From: 79-D21 sp964521575
GTDB lineage: Bacteria; Synergistota; Synergistia; Synergistales; 79-D21
DNA: 64,000 bases
Direction: 5' to 3'
NCBI GenBank assembly: GCA_964521575.1
Contig: CAZFSR010000005.1
Location: 62,001-126,000, forward strand
The position numbers and the translations under genes were made by a program. The notes beneath the pieces are model-generated. The model made no database searches, was not told the origin of the DNA, and saw only the letters and a program-made list of their open reading frames with translations. Within the stretch, counting starts at the first letter, position 1. Each line of letters begins with the position of its first letter. Below, piece after piece: positions 45,294-53,946 of this stretch.

Positions 45294-46820
45294 GTGGAAA
45301 GGGAAAATCTGCTAGGGTTTTGTGAGACGAGACTCGAGAAAAGGCAGGGATGGAGAGTGCTCACGAACCGAGGCCGACGTCAGCAGGAGATGGAATACGT
45401 CAACCTGGAGGAAATGGTCCCGAAGGATCATCTTTTGAGGAAGATCGACCGTCACGTGGACTTCGAGTTCATCCGGGAGAAGTGCCGGCTTCTGTACTGT
45501 GAGGACAACGGGCGTCCGAGCCTGGACCCGGTGATGCTGTTCAAGATGCTGCTGTTGGGTTACCTGTACGGGATCCGTTCGGAGCGGAGGCTGGTGCAGG
45601 AGATAGAGGTGAACCTGGCGTACCGGTGGTTCCTGGGGATGAGCCTGAGGGAGGAGGCACCGCACCACTCCACGTTCAGCCAGAACCGGATCCGCCGTTT
45701 CAACGGAACCACGCTGGTGGAAGAGATCTTCGGGGAAATCGTGGGGCAGGCCATGAAGAAGGGGCTGCTGGAGGGTCGCCAGCTGTTCACGGACTCGACG
45801 CTTCTGAAGGCGAACGCGAACCGGAAGCGCTTCGAGGAGAGGCGCGTGGAGCAGGCGAAGAAGGAAGCGAAGGATTACCTGGAGGACCTGGACCGGGAGG
45901 TGGAGGAAGACCGCCACCTGCACGGCAAGAAACCCCTGAAGGAGAAGAAGGAAGAAGCGGAGGGGGAAAGCCGGTCGGTGAAGGTGAGCCTCACGGACCC
46001 CGAAAGCGGATACGTGTACCGGGAGGGGAAGCCGGAGGGGTTCTACTACTCGAGCCACGTGACGGTGGACGGGAAGCACAACCTGGTGACGGACGTGCAC
46101 GTGACGGCGGGGAACGTGAGCGACGGGTCCTGCTATTTGCAGCGGCTGGATCACCAGAGGAAACGGTTTGGTTTTGACGTGGAGGAAGTGGCGCTGGACG
46201 CGGGATACCTGAATGTGCCGATCTGCCGGGGCCTACAGGAGCGTGGGATTTTCGGGGTCATCGCCCACCGTCGTTTTCATCCCCGGAAGGGATTCATCCC
46301 GAAGGGAAAGTACGTTTACGACGGAAGAAGCGACAGCTACACGTGCCCGGAGGGTCAGGAACTGACCTACCGTAGGACGGACCGTGAGGGTTACCGGCAT
46401 TACGCGTCGGATCCGGGAGTTTGTACCGGTTGTCCAGTGAGGGGGCAGTGCACGACGTCCAGGGAAATGAAGAAGACGCTGACCCGCCACATCTGGGAAT
46501 CGAGCCGGGAGTGGGTGAGGATGAACCGTCTCATGCCCCGTGGGAAGGAGTTGTATGCCCGGAGGAAGGAGACCATCGAACGATGCTTTGCGGACGCGAA
46601 GGAGCTTCACGGGATGCGGTACGCCCGTTACCGGGGCCGTGAAAGGGTGCAGGAGCAATGCCTCCTGACGGCCACGGCGCAGAACATCAAGAAGATGGCC
46701 CTGGTTCTCTCCAGGATGGGAGGAGGGACCCCTTCCCATGGAAGCTGTCCTCCATTTTACAGCCTCAAGGTGTTCCTCTCCCGATTCTTGCCCCGCCTCT
46801 TTTGCCTCCAGGAAGCCTGA
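45294..46820 (+). CDS. IS1182-like transposase (DDE)
   Basis: The 508-residue DDE transposase has the N-terminal domain YVNLEEMVPKDHLLRKID and the first Asp in LFTDSTLLKANAN. A long charged insert (RRVEQAKKEAKDYLEDLDREV) follows, then the second Asp in VALDAGYLNVPICRG. Next come a CxxC pair region (GVCTGCPVRGQC) and the Glu in TIERCFADAKELHGMRYAR. The frame is intact. The start is GTG at 45294; a GTG at 45357 (VLTNRGRRQQ) is an alternative. Confidence 0.92.
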   Translation: MERENLLGFCETRLEKRQGWRVLTNRGRRQQEMEYVNLEEMVPKDHLLRKIDRHVDFEFIREKCRLLYCEDNGRPSLDPVMLFKMLLLGYLYGIRSERRLVQEIEVNLAYRWFLGMSLREEAPHHSTFSQNRIRRFNGTTLVEEIFGEIVGQAMKKGLLEGRQLFTDSTLLKANANRKRFEERRVEQAKKEAKDYLEDLDREVEEDRHLHGKKPLKEKKEEAEGESRSVKVSLTDPESGYVYREGKPEGFYYSSHVTVDGKHNLVTDVHVTAGNVSDGSCYLQRLDHQRKRFGFDVEEVALDAGYLNVPICRGLQERGIFGVIAHRRFHPRKGFIPKGKYVYDGRSDSYTCPEGQELTYRRTDREGYRHYASDPGVCTGCPVRGQCTTSREMKKTLTRHIWESSREWVRMNRLMPRGKELYARRKETIERCFADAKELHGMRYARYRGRERVQEQCLLTATAQNIKKMALVLSRMGGGTPSHGSCPPFYSLKVFLSRFLPRLFCLQEA

Positions 46821-46830
46821 TAAACAAAAA

Positions 46831-46849
46831 CCCCGCTTTTTCAGCGGGG
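46831..46849 (-). terminator. Inward-facing terminator at right IS end
   Basis: CCCCGCTTTTTCAGCGGGG with TTTTTG following on the minus strand. It would stop leftward transcripts entering from the right flank. Confidence 0.65.
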
Positions 46850-46865
46850 GTACGTCAACAGTCTG

Positions 46866-46900
46866 AAGAGGGCCTTCCGTTTTCTTCGGAAGGCCCTCTT
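46866..46900. repeat. Right target duplication of the IS element = terminator hairpin
   Basis: The 35 bases are identical to 45192-45226. It now acts as the terminator of the minus-strand symporter gene that ends at 46907. Confidence 0.88.
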
Positions 46901-46906
46901 CTTCTC

Positions 46907-48367
46907 TCAAAAATCCTGGCCTTGCCAAAAGGTCCTCTTGACGTCGGAAGCCACCGTTTCGATGAAATCCCCACCTGCCGGGTCCGGACGGGTCATCAGG
47001 CTGACCGCGACAAAGAGAGCGACGCTGGCACACAACCCCCACACCGGAGGCCATTGCCCCAGGAAATTCGTTTTGGTCCAATACAGGGCTACCGTTAGAA
47101 GGGCCCCCGAAATCATCCCGGCAATTGCCCCGGCCGCCGTTGCCCGCTTCCAGAAAAAGGCTCCGAGGATGACGGGAAGCTGCGCCATGAGGCCCGCGGA
47201 GGCCATGGAGGAGAGCACGGCAATCAGGCCGAGCTTGAGGCTTCCGAAGGCGTAGCACGCGACCGTCAGGACAGGGATCAGCAGCTTGCCCCAGATCAAT
47301 TCCTTCTCCTCCGAAAGCGGGAAAGCGGCCCTGAGGAGGTCCCTCCCGAACATCGAGCTCAAGGTGAGGATGATCGAGTTCAACGTGGAAACCGCGGCGG
47401 CGAAGATGCTGAGCACGACCAGGAGGGCAAGGCCGCGGGGGACCTTGGTCAGGAGGGCGGCCATGGCCCCGTCGGGGTTTTTCAGTCCCGGCACCAGGAC
47501 GGCGGCCGAGAGCCCGAGAAGAACGCAAAGGACGGTATAGAGAAACCCGAAGGCAGAGAAACCCGCCACCATCCCGCGAATGCTGCGTATGTCCTTCGGG
47601 GCATAGAGCCTCTGGACAACCTGGGGGTTCGTGAGGGCAAAAAAGGTCCAGGGAAGGGTCAAACCGAGGAACATCGGGAACGGCCAGCTCACCTTCAGAA
47701 GATCCGGCCGCGTCTCCATCGCGTTCAACCATCCCCCCGGAAACAGGAAGAGGGCGATGAAGGCCACAAGGAGGCAGCAGGCGACCAGCATGATCGAGGC
47801 CTGCAGGGCATCGGTGAGGGCAACCGAACGCAACCCGGCCCAAATCGAGAAGACGACGGTGATCACGGCTGCGACCGCCATCCCGGCCCAGAAGGGGAAG
47901 GCCCCTCCCGACACGCCTTCGAGAAGGTAGCCCATGCCCATCAGCTGGACCGAGGCATAGGGGACCAGGGTCACGAGGCAAAGCAGGGAGGCCGTGGCCC
48001 CGACCCATTTCGACCCGTAACGGGTGCTCAGCAGTTCCGAAGGGGTCATCAGCCCGTACCGGCGGCCCGCCAGCCAGTACCGGGGAGCGAAAAGGACCAG
48101 GAGAAAAACGGTCCCCACGAGGTAGGTCAGCTCGAAACCAAGAGAGGCGATTCCGCCCTTGTAAGTCAGGCCGACCAGTCCCACCATCATGAAGGCACTG
48201 TAGGTGGTGGCGCTATAGCTCATCGCTGATACAAACCCGCCGACCGTCCGGTTGGCGAGGAAATAGTCGATCACGCCGCTCCCCATCCCACGGCGGGCCT
48301 TGGCAGAAAGCGCGGCCCCCAGGAGAAACCAGGCGAAGATACCGGCAACCAGCCAACTCAGCGGCAT
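46907..48367 (-). CDS. Sodium:solute symporter (SSS family)
   Basis: The 486-residue membrane protein has about thirteen hydrophobic segments. SSS-family sequences include SAMSYSATTYSAFMMVGLVG, GLMTPSELLSTRYGSK and SIFAAAVSTLNSIILTLSSM, the last containing the Na+-site Ser/Thr. The start at 48367 is well spaced from GGGGAGAGGGGAGC; a longer open frame upstream is not native. It overlaps the small-subunit gene by 10 bases. Two-component SSS transporters with a small partner import solutes such as pantothenate or carboxylates; with a 3H-domain regulator upstream, a pyridine carboxylate is possible (inference). Confidence 0.88.
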   Translation of the reverse strand: MPLSWLVAGIFAWFLLGAALSAKARRGMGSGVIDYFLANRTVGGFVSAMSYSATTYSAFMMVGLVGLTYKGGIASLGFELTYLVGTVFLLVLFAPRYWLAGRRYGLMTPSELLSTRYGSKWVGATASLLCLVTLVPYASVQLMGMGYLLEGVSGGAFPFWAGMAVAAVITVVFSIWAGLRSVALTDALQASIMLVACCLLVAFIALFLFPGGWLNAMETRPDLLKVSWPFPMFLGLTLPWTFFALTNPQVVQRLYAPKDIRSIRGMVAGFSAFGFLYTVLCVLLGLSAAVLVPGLKNPDGAMAALLTKVPRGLALLVVLSIFAAAVSTLNSIILTLSSMFGRDLLRAAFPLSEEKELIWGKLLIPVLTVACYAFGSLKLGLIAVLSSMASAGLMAQLPVILGAFFWKRATAAGAIAGMISGALLTVALYWTKTNFLGQWPPVWGLCASVALFVAVSLMTRPDPAGGDFIETVASDVKRTFWQGQDF

Positions 48368-48561
48368 GAGAAATCGCTCCCCTCTCCCCAGCGGGACATG
48401 ACGGCGATCCCCGCGCCGATGACAACAAGGGTCACCACGCACCAGAACAGGAACGACCCGCCGATCCCTTCCCATCCACTCAACAGGCGGTAGGGGAAAA
48501 GGACGTTTATGAAAAGGGCCGCCATTCCGAACAGGGTCCACTTCTTTTCCACTTTGGACAT
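48358..48561 (-). CDS. Small symporter-associated membrane protein
   Basis: The 67-residue protein has two hydrophobic segments (LFGMAALFINVLFPYRLL, FLFWCVVTLVVIGAGIAVM) and a polar tail. Its place directly before, and overlapping, the SSS gene matches the small auxiliary subunit of two-part SSS systems such as YhdT/PanF-type pairs. It lies 6 bases after the regulator gene. Confidence 0.75.
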   Translation of the reverse strand: MSKVEKKWTLFGMAALFINVLFPYRLLSGWEGIGGSFLFWCVVTLVVIGAGIAVMSRWGEGSDFSCR

Positions 48562-48567
48562 TTCTTT

Positions 48568-49077
48568 CTACCTCCCCAGGAATCCTTTCTCGCCGAGTGC
48601 GGATTCGATCCGATCCAGCGTTTCCGTGTTGTCCGCCTCGATGGTGTGAAGGTGGAACCCGCCCGAAAGGGAGGAAAGCGTTCCTCTTCCCGTGCTTTCC
48701 AACAGGTTGACAAATCGGTGGACCTCTTCAGGTGAAGCCGCATCGATGTTCCCCTTCAGCTCGCCGTAGACGGGATGATCGACGATCACGTCGATGACGC
48801 GTCCGCCCAGCCCGACGATGGTGAGCAATTCCTCCCTGACGTCCTCCGGCCGATGCCGGACGGCAACAAGCCTTCTCACCCCGCAGCCCAGCCGGTCCAG
48901 GGAATAGCCCGCCGCCGTCGCCCGGATGAGGCATCCCGAGTCCCGCAAGCGGGCGATGTCCTGTACGATTGCCTGCCGGCTGACTCCGAATCGCTCCGCA
49001 AGTTCCGCCCCGCTGAGTGGTTCTGTGGCGGATTGGAGGAGATCGGCGATTCGCTCGAGTCTTTCGTTCCGGTCCAT
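48568..49077 (-). CDS. NiaR-like transcriptional regulator (HTH-11 + 3H domain)
   Basis: The 169-residue protein has an N-terminal helix-turn-helix (LSGAELAERFGVSRQAIVQDIARL, about 22-45). A 3H domain with the conserved histidines follows: VRHRPED, DHPVYGELKG and FHLHTIEA. NiaR in Gram-positives and Thermotoga is a nicotinate-responsive repressor of NAD precursor genes. Being first in a unit with an SSS transporter suggests it controls that transporter, and it may sense its substrate. The ligand is not proven by sequence. Confidence 0.87.
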   Translation of the reverse strand: MDRNERLERIADLLQSATEPLSGAELAERFGVSRQAIVQDIARLRDSGCLIRATAAGYSLDRLGCGVRRLVAVRHRPEDVREELLTIVGLGGRVIDVIVDHPVYGELKGNIDAASPEEVHRFVNLLESTGRGTLSSLSGGFHLHTIEADNTETLDRIESALGEKGFLGR

Positions 49078-49161
49078 GCTTGTCCCTCCCTATCTGCAAC
49101 TAGCTGATAGTAGCAGAAAGGGAGGGTTGTGGGAAGCGGCACTTTGATGCGGGATGCGGGT

Positions 49162-50625
49162 TTAAAGGATGGGGCTTAGCAGTTTCGCCATTCCGTGGAG
49201 GCTCTTCTTCCAGGCGGGAAGCCTTCTCCACTCCTCAGCCTCCAGGCGGCGCGAGGCGGCAAGATAGGATTCCTGGATCTTCAGGAGCCCAAGGGCTTCC
49301 TGCCTGCCGTAAAGAATCATGTTGAGCTCGAAGTTCAGGGCAAAAGACCGGATGTCGAAATTGCTGGAGCCGAAGAAGGCCAGGCATTCGTCCACGGTCA
49401 TGGTTTTGGAGTGCAGGATTCCTGGCTTGTAAAGGTGAAGGGAGACCCCCAAATCAATCAGCTTCCCGTAGTAGGCTTTGGATGCGTTCCCAACCAGGAG
49501 TTGGTCCACTTTTTCGGGAACGATGAGGTCGACATTGGCCCCGTTCAGCACGGCCACCTCCAGGGCCTGCAAAAGGCCGTCGTCGGGAACCAGGTAGGGG
49601 GTTGTGATGACGACCCGTTTCCGGGCCTCGAAGAGCGCGGAAGTGACTAACCGCTGAAAGTTCTCCGTCGCGTAGGCCGGCCCGCTCGGAACCGTTTGGA
49701 GCACAAACTCCCCCCGCGTCGAGGGAATCAGGGGGACCCGATCCTCGGGAGGGATTTCTCCCGTCTCGACAAACCAGTCCTCGAGAAAGACCCCCTCCAG
49801 CTGGGAAACCACTGGCCCCTCAAACCTGATGGTCAGGTCATGCCAGGCCCGCCCGCCCGCCTTTCCGCCGTAGGTCGGGTCGGTGACGTTGTGGGACCCC
49901 ATGTAGCCGATCTCCGCGTCCATGAGGGCGAGTTTCCTGTGATTCCTCAAGTCGTAGCGTGCGGTTAGCCTGTTTCGCCGCAACAGGCGGCCGAGAGGCA
50001 AGGCTTCCACGACCTGTACCCCGGCTTCCCGCAGGTCCCGCGCGTCTCTTTTCAGGAAAAGCTTGGATCCCAGGGCATCCACGAGAAGCCTGCATTCCAC
50101 CCCTCTGGCAGCGGCTCGCTTCAAGGCTTTCACAAGAGGTTCGGTCGACGGGTCGACCACAAAAATGTAGAAGAGGAGGTCGATATGGTGCCGCGACTTG
50201 TCGATGTCCCTCACCATGCTCTCGAAGAGAGCCGGAGCCGCGTCGAAATAGGTCATGGCGTTCCCCTGCACGATCGGCCATTCCCCCAGCTTCCTTCCGA
50301 GGCGTGCAAAACGGGCCAGCGGCTCGGGCAAGCTCTCCAGCGACGCATCGGGATCCTTTTTCCAGACGCGTTGATGCGCTTTCCTGAGGGTTGCGACCGC
50401 TTTTTCATGCCGGTCCTTCCTTTCTCTCGGCAGGCGCGTGGAACCCAGGAACAGGTAGAGAAGCCCGCCGGGCAAGGGCCAGAAGAGGATAACGAGGAGC
50501 CAGGCCATCGCTGTCTGCGGATTGTGACGCAGGGGCAGCAAGCACAAGGCCGCGACCCGGACGAGGAAGGAAAGGCCATCATGGACGGCCAGGAAAAGAA
50601 CGCCGAGGGTCATCCCGTTTCTCAC
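49162..50625 (-). CDS. cls: Cardiolipin synthase (phospholipase D family)
   Basis: The 487-residue protein has two N-terminal membrane segments (about 5-32 and 38-60). Two HKD motifs follow: HRKLALMD (229-236) with GSHN, and HSKTMTVDECLAFFGSSNFD near residue 400. This is the bacterial ClsA layout, joining two phosphatidylglycerols into cardiolipin at the inner membrane. Its start overlaps the upstream nuclease-like gene's stop by 4 bases. Confidence 0.92.
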   Translation of the reverse strand: MRNGMTLGVLFLAVHDGLSFLVRVAALCLLPLRHNPQTAMAWLLVILFWPLPGGLLYLFLGSTRLPRERKDRHEKAVATLRKAHQRVWKKDPDASLESLPEPLARFARLGRKLGEWPIVQGNAMTYFDAAPALFESMVRDIDKSRHHIDLLFYIFVVDPSTEPLVKALKRAAARGVECRLLVDALGSKLFLKRDARDLREAGVQVVEALPLGRLLRRNRLTARYDLRNHRKLALMDAEIGYMGSHNVTDPTYGGKAGGRAWHDLTIRFEGPVVSQLEGVFLEDWFVETGEIPPEDRVPLIPSTRGEFVLQTVPSGPAYATENFQRLVTSALFEARKRVVITTPYLVPDDGLLQALEVAVLNGANVDLIVPEKVDQLLVGNASKAYYGKLIDLGVSLHLYKPGILHSKTMTVDECLAFFGSSNFDIRSFALNFELNMILYGRQEALGLLKIQESYLAASRRLEAEEWRRLPAWKKSLHGMAKLLSPIL

Positions 50626-51365
50626 TCCCGTTGGGTGACGTCAAAGTCGCAGACAAGCGGCAGGTGGTCGGAAAACCGGACTTCCGGCACATCGAAACGG
50701 CGGACCCTCACTCCAGGCCCCGTCAGGAGGAAATCGAGGCGGAAACGGGGCAGTCTGCTCGGGTAGGTCTTTCTCGCCAGGGGATCGGCGTCGCGCAAGC
50801 CGGTTTCCGAAAGAAACCAGCCCAGTTCCCCGCTTCCATAAAGGAGGTTGAAGTCCCCTCCCAGAAGAACGGGCTTCCGGAACTCCTTTATCATCCGGGC
50901 AAGGGTTTCAAGCTGCGCCTGGCGGGCTCCCTGGCCAAGGGGCAGGTGAACGAGAAGAAAGACAAAATCGTCGAACTCGGCCTTCAGGAGAGTTTTCTTC
51001 ATTCCTCTCACCAAGTCGACCTTTTCCGTCCGTATTGCGGGAACCCTGGAAAGGATCGCGTTCCCCTGCGAGCTCAAAACCGGGATCTTCCTGAAGATCG
51101 AGTCCCTCCCGTACTTGCAGGAAAAAAAGTGGTCCAGCTCCAGGTTTTCCGCCAGGCATCTCGCCTGTGACTGTCCTCCGTGTCGGTAGGATCCCCCATC
51201 CACCTCGACGAGGCCGACGATGTCCGGTTTCATCCCGTCGATGAAGGTCGATAGGCGCCTCAAGGAGGTCTCCGTTCTCCGAAGAAGACCTGAGAACGGC
51301 AGGGGAAGGTGGAAATCCCAACCTGTTCCCGTACCGTAGCGGATATTGTAGAGGACGATCCGCAC
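50622..51365 (-). CDS. Endonuclease/exonuclease/phosphatase family protein
   Basis: The 247-residue protein starts VRIVLYNIRYGTG from a GTG with GGAGGAG 7 bases upstream. The EEP-fold ligands are visible: N in YNIRYG, E in VGLVEVDGGS, VLLGGDFNLL with the Asp-x-Asn pair, and FSDHLPLVCDFD at the end. The family includes nucleases, sphingomyelinases and phosphatases. Coupling to cardiolipin synthase is suggestive of a lipid role but not proof. Confidence 0.87.
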   Translation of the reverse strand: MRIVLYNIRYGTGTGWDFHLPLPFSGLLRRTETSLRRLSTFIDGMKPDIVGLVEVDGGSYRHGGQSQARCLAENLELDHFFSCKYGRDSIFRKIPVLSSQGNAILSRVPAIRTEKVDLVRGMKKTLLKAEFDDFVFLLVHLPLGQGARQAQLETLARMIKEFRKPVLLGGDFNLLYGSGELGWFLSETGLRDADPLARKTYPSRLPRFRLDFLLTGPGVRVRRFDVPEVRFSDHLPLVCDFDVTQRE

Positions 51366-51387
51366 CCCTACTCCTCCCGGCGCATTC

Positions 51388-51702
51388 CTAGATCCTGCCG
51401 CTCCCTGACAGGACCAGAACACGGAAAAGCGGCCTGATCGAAACGAGAACGAGGGCCGCGACATAGACCCGCACGTCCAGCGCCAGGAGCCCTGGGCAGA
51501 TCTTTGCCGCGAGAAGGGCGAAAAGCATCGCCCCGACCTTGATGCATCCCATGTCGATCCAATCGAGGCGCTCGATCCTGCGGTTCATCCACTTCCCAAG
51601 GGACAAGAGCGGTGCCCCCTTTCCTGTTTTTCGCCTGTCTACATGATCGCGGATTTCGGGCAGCTTGCCCTCGGGTAAACACCCGGGGGCTTTGCGCACC
51701 AT
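51388..51702 (-). CDS. Small membrane protein, 104 residues
   Basis: From ATG at 51702 (GGAGG 8-9 bases upstream) the protein has a basic N-terminal half, then CIKVGAMLFALLAAKICPGLL and VYVAALVLVSIRPLFRVLVL as two membrane segments. No family is recognised. It sits between the nuclease-like and ornithine-cyclodeaminase genes on the same strand with short gaps, so it is probably co-transcribed. Confidence 0.65.
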   Translation of the reverse strand: MVRKAPGCLPEGKLPEIRDHVDRRKTGKGAPLLSLGKWMNRRIERLDWIDMGCIKVGAMLFALLAAKICPGLLALDVRVYVAALVLVSIRPLFRVLVLSGSGRI

Positions 51703-51718
51703 CTCGATGACCTCCGGA

Positions 51719-52714
51719 TCAGATATCCACCGTGATGCCCCGGTTTTCACGCGCGGCTCTCGAAAGGGCCCTCTCTGCGGTCAGGATATCCTGGATGGCC
51801 ATTCCCGTGGCATCAAAGATCGTGATTTCCTCGGAAGATGTCCGGGCAGGCCTCCTCTCTAGAAGGATTTCCCCGATCTCGTCCACATCCCTAGGGAAGA
51901 TGCGGCCGGCCTTGTAAGCGGACTGGAATTCCCCCTGGCGAAGCACTTGCTCTCTCGAATCCGCAACAAGACGGGCGGAAGCCACGAGCTCGACATCCAG
52001 TTCCTGTTTTCCCGGCATATCCGCCCCGATGGCATTGATGTGGGTCCCCGGGCGGATCCAGGCTTTTTCGACCAATTTCTTGTGGGAGGGGGTACAGGTC
52101 ACGACGATGTCGGCTTCCCGGCAGCCGGTCTTCAGGTCATCGAGCCCCACTCCTTCGAAGCGGGTCCTGGGGAAACGCGCCTGCATCTTCGCAATGTAGG
52201 CTTTCGTCTTGAGCGGGTCCCTGCCGCATGCGATCAAACGCGAAAGGCCGGGCCGCACGGCCAGCAGCCCCTCCACCTGGGCTTCCCCCTGCTCCCCCAG
52301 ACCGACCACGAGGGCCACCTTCGAATCCTCTCGCGACAGGGCTTTCGCGCCTACGGCGCCGGCGGCTCCCGTGCGAAGACGGGTGACGGTCCTCGCTTCC
52401 ACGAGCCCCAGGGGCTGCTGGGTTTCGATGTCCATGACCACGACGAGCCCTGCCAATGCGGGAAGATTCCTCTTTCCGGGGTTGTCCGCCGCCCACCCGA
52501 TGACTTTCAGGCCATAGAGCCCAACGCCGACAAGATGCCCCGCCTTGATGTCCATCTCGTTGCGCTCATGCTCGAACTCCTTGCTGAGGATCGGGAAAAC
52601 GTCCGCCTCCCCGCCCGAATACAAGCGGTAAGCCTGTTCGACGACACCGATGACCTCCTCCATCCGGAGCGTGGCTTCAATTTCCCTTGCGGTAAGGATT
52701 CTCAAGATTCCCAA
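51719..52714 (-). CDS. Ornithine cyclodeaminase/mu-crystallin family protein (1)
   Basis: The 331-residue protein has the family's Rossmann part VALVVGLGEQGEAQVEGLLAV, the ligand segments TVTRLRTGAAGAVGAKAL and the DIVVTCTPSH region, followed by INAIGADMPGKQELD. The family converts ornithine to proline plus ammonia or acts as alanine/ketimine dehydrogenase. Distinguishing these needs key-residue comparison. It differs clearly from the second homologue at 59593. The upstream side (52715-52836) holds a terminator of the carbamate-kinase gene. Confidence 0.88.
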   Translation of the reverse strand: MGILRILTAREIEATLRMEEVIGVVEQAYRLYSGGEADVFPILSKEFEHERNEMDIKAGHLVGVGLYGLKVIGWAADNPGKRNLPALAGLVVVMDIETQQPLGLVEARTVTRLRTGAAGAVGAKALSREDSKVALVVGLGEQGEAQVEGLLAVRPGLSRLIACGRDPLKTKAYIAKMQARFPRTRFEGVGLDDLKTGCREADIVVTCTPSHKKLVEKAWIRPGTHINAIGADMPGKQELDVELVASARLVADSREQVLRQGEFQSAYKAGRIFPRDVDEIGEILLERRPARTSSEEITIFDATGMAIQDILTAERALSRAARENRGITVDI

Positions 52715-52770
52715 GCGGCCTGCCTCCCATGGACAATCGTTAGCTGGGCACTTTCCTATTTTACTTGAAG

Positions 52771-52803
52771 AAAAAAGAAGGCGCCCCGCACGGGGACGCC
52801 TTC
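52771..52803 (-). terminator. Terminator of the carbamate kinase gene
   Basis: On the minus strand GAAGGCG...CGCCTTC with inner CCCCG/CGGGG is followed by TTTTTTC. Confidence 0.75.
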
Positions 52804-52836
52804 AAGTCGTTTTCCAGAGACTTGCCGGGTCGTCTC

Positions 52837-53793
52837 CTAGGCCATCGTGACGACGGTCCCCTCTTTTCCCTCCAGGGCGTCGACAGCCTTGTAGAGGGAC
52901 GTGATGATCGCCTTCCGGCCGGGGAAGGTCCGGGCGAACTTGATGGCAGCCATGACCTTCGGCAGCATGCTCCCGGGGGCGAAATGGCCTTCCTCCATGT
53001 ATTTGATGGCTTCGGGAACCGTCATATGGTCGATGAACCTCTGGTCCGGTTTCTTGAAATTGAGGCAAACCTTGTCAACCTCCGTCAGGATCAGGAGGAT
53101 ATCTGCCTCGATGTCTTCCGCAAGGCGCTCCGCGGCCAGGTCCTTGTCGATGACCGCCGCGACACCCGTCAGGGACCCGTCCATGTTCTCGATGACCGGG
53201 ATTCCGCCTCCTCCGGCCGTGATGACGATCGTCGTGTCCCAGAGCCGCTTGATGGCCGAGAGCTCGACGATTTTCTTCGGCTCGGGCGAGGGGACAACAC
53301 GCCTCCAGCCGCGCCCTGCATCCTCCTTCATGGCGAAGCCCTTCTCTTTCTCCATCCGGCGGGCTTCTTCCTCCGTGTAGAAGGGCCCGATCGGCTTCGA
53401 GGGGTTTTTGAAAGCAGGGTCGTTCGGGTCCACAACGACCTGTGTCGCGATCGTCACGACAGGCACGTTGCGGTTCCGGTTTCTCAGGGCGTCGCGCAGG
53501 GCCTGCTGGATGTGGTAGCCGATGTACCCCTGGCTCATGGCCCCGCAGACATCGAAAGGCATGGCGGGAGTCTGGGGATTCTCCTTCGAGGCGATTTCCT
53601 GCCCCAGGACGATCCGCCCAACCTGGGGCCCGTTGCCGTGAACGATGGCCATCTCGTATCCTCTGCTGCTGATCTCCGCCAGGTAGCCCGCCGTCTTTTT
53701 CACCACTTCGAACTGGGCCTCTGCCGTCGGCGGAGTTCCGGCTTCCTGCAGGGCATTTCCTCCCAATGCGATGACAACCTTGGTGATGCTCAT
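52837..53793 (-). CDS. arcC: Carbamate kinase
   Basis: The 318-residue protein starts MSITKVVIALGGNALQEAG and carries VHGNGPQVGRIV, ITAGGGGIPVIEN, VIDKDLAAERLAEDIEAD and the end segment FPGRKAIITSLYKAVDAL, all classical for ArcC. It makes ATP from carbamoyl phosphate in arginine, citrulline or purine-derived fermentation. No arcA or arcB lies in the window; the nearby cyclodeaminase suggests use of ornithine (inference). Confidence 0.95.
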   Translation of the reverse strand: MSITKVVIALGGNALQEAGTPPTAEAQFEVVKKTAGYLAEISSRGYEMAIVHGNGPQVGRIVLGQEIASKENPQTPAMPFDVCGAMSQGYIGYHIQQALRDALRNRNRNVPVVTIATQVVVDPNDPAFKNPSKPIGPFYTEEEARRMEKEKGFAMKEDAGRGWRRVVPSPEPKKIVELSAIKRLWDTTIVITAGGGGIPVIENMDGSLTGVAAVIDKDLAAERLAEDIEADILLILTEVDKVCLNFKKPDQRFIDHMTVPEAIKYMEEGHFAPGSMLPKVMAAIKFARTFPGRKAIITSLYKAVDALEGKEGTVVTMA

Positions 53794-53877
53794 GGGCTTC
53801 TCTCTCCTCTGTTTTGGGATCCGATCTCTAGAGAGAATTGTAAACCATAAACCCGTTTCAGTTCAATATCGGGCAAA

Positions 53878-53912
53878 GAGAATGGGGAGGGACCAATCCC
53901 TCCCCATTCTCT
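53878..53912 (-). terminator. Terminator downstream of the SIMPL-domain gene
   Basis: GAGAATGGGGAGGGA and its complement pair around CCAA. The T-richness on the leftward side is modest. Confidence 0.65.
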
Positions 53913-53946
53913 TCAAGATGGGTATTTCCCATGCCGCAAGGGGATT

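Larger units (their letters stand above)
45227..46865 (+). mobile_element. IS1182-family-like insertion sequence, complete
   Basis: The element is 1639 bases long and bounded by 12-base perfect inverted repeats, CAGACTGTTGAC at the left and GTCAACAGTCTG at the right. It encodes one intact transposase. The 35-base terminator hairpin is directly repeated on both flanks. Length, single ORF and a long target duplication are compatible with the IS1182 group. Confidence 0.88.

Noticed and set aside
45192..46900. Flanking 35-base copies as two independent terminators present before insertion
   Set aside because: They are identical including the loop, directly repeated and immediately abut the IS inverted repeats, so a target duplication explains them better.
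46233..48008. 591-residue minus-strand frame over the transposase end and symporter gene
   Set aside because: It crosses the IS boundary and is out of frame with the symporter, whose membrane segments are clear; the composition is Gly/Arg/Pro-rich shadow.
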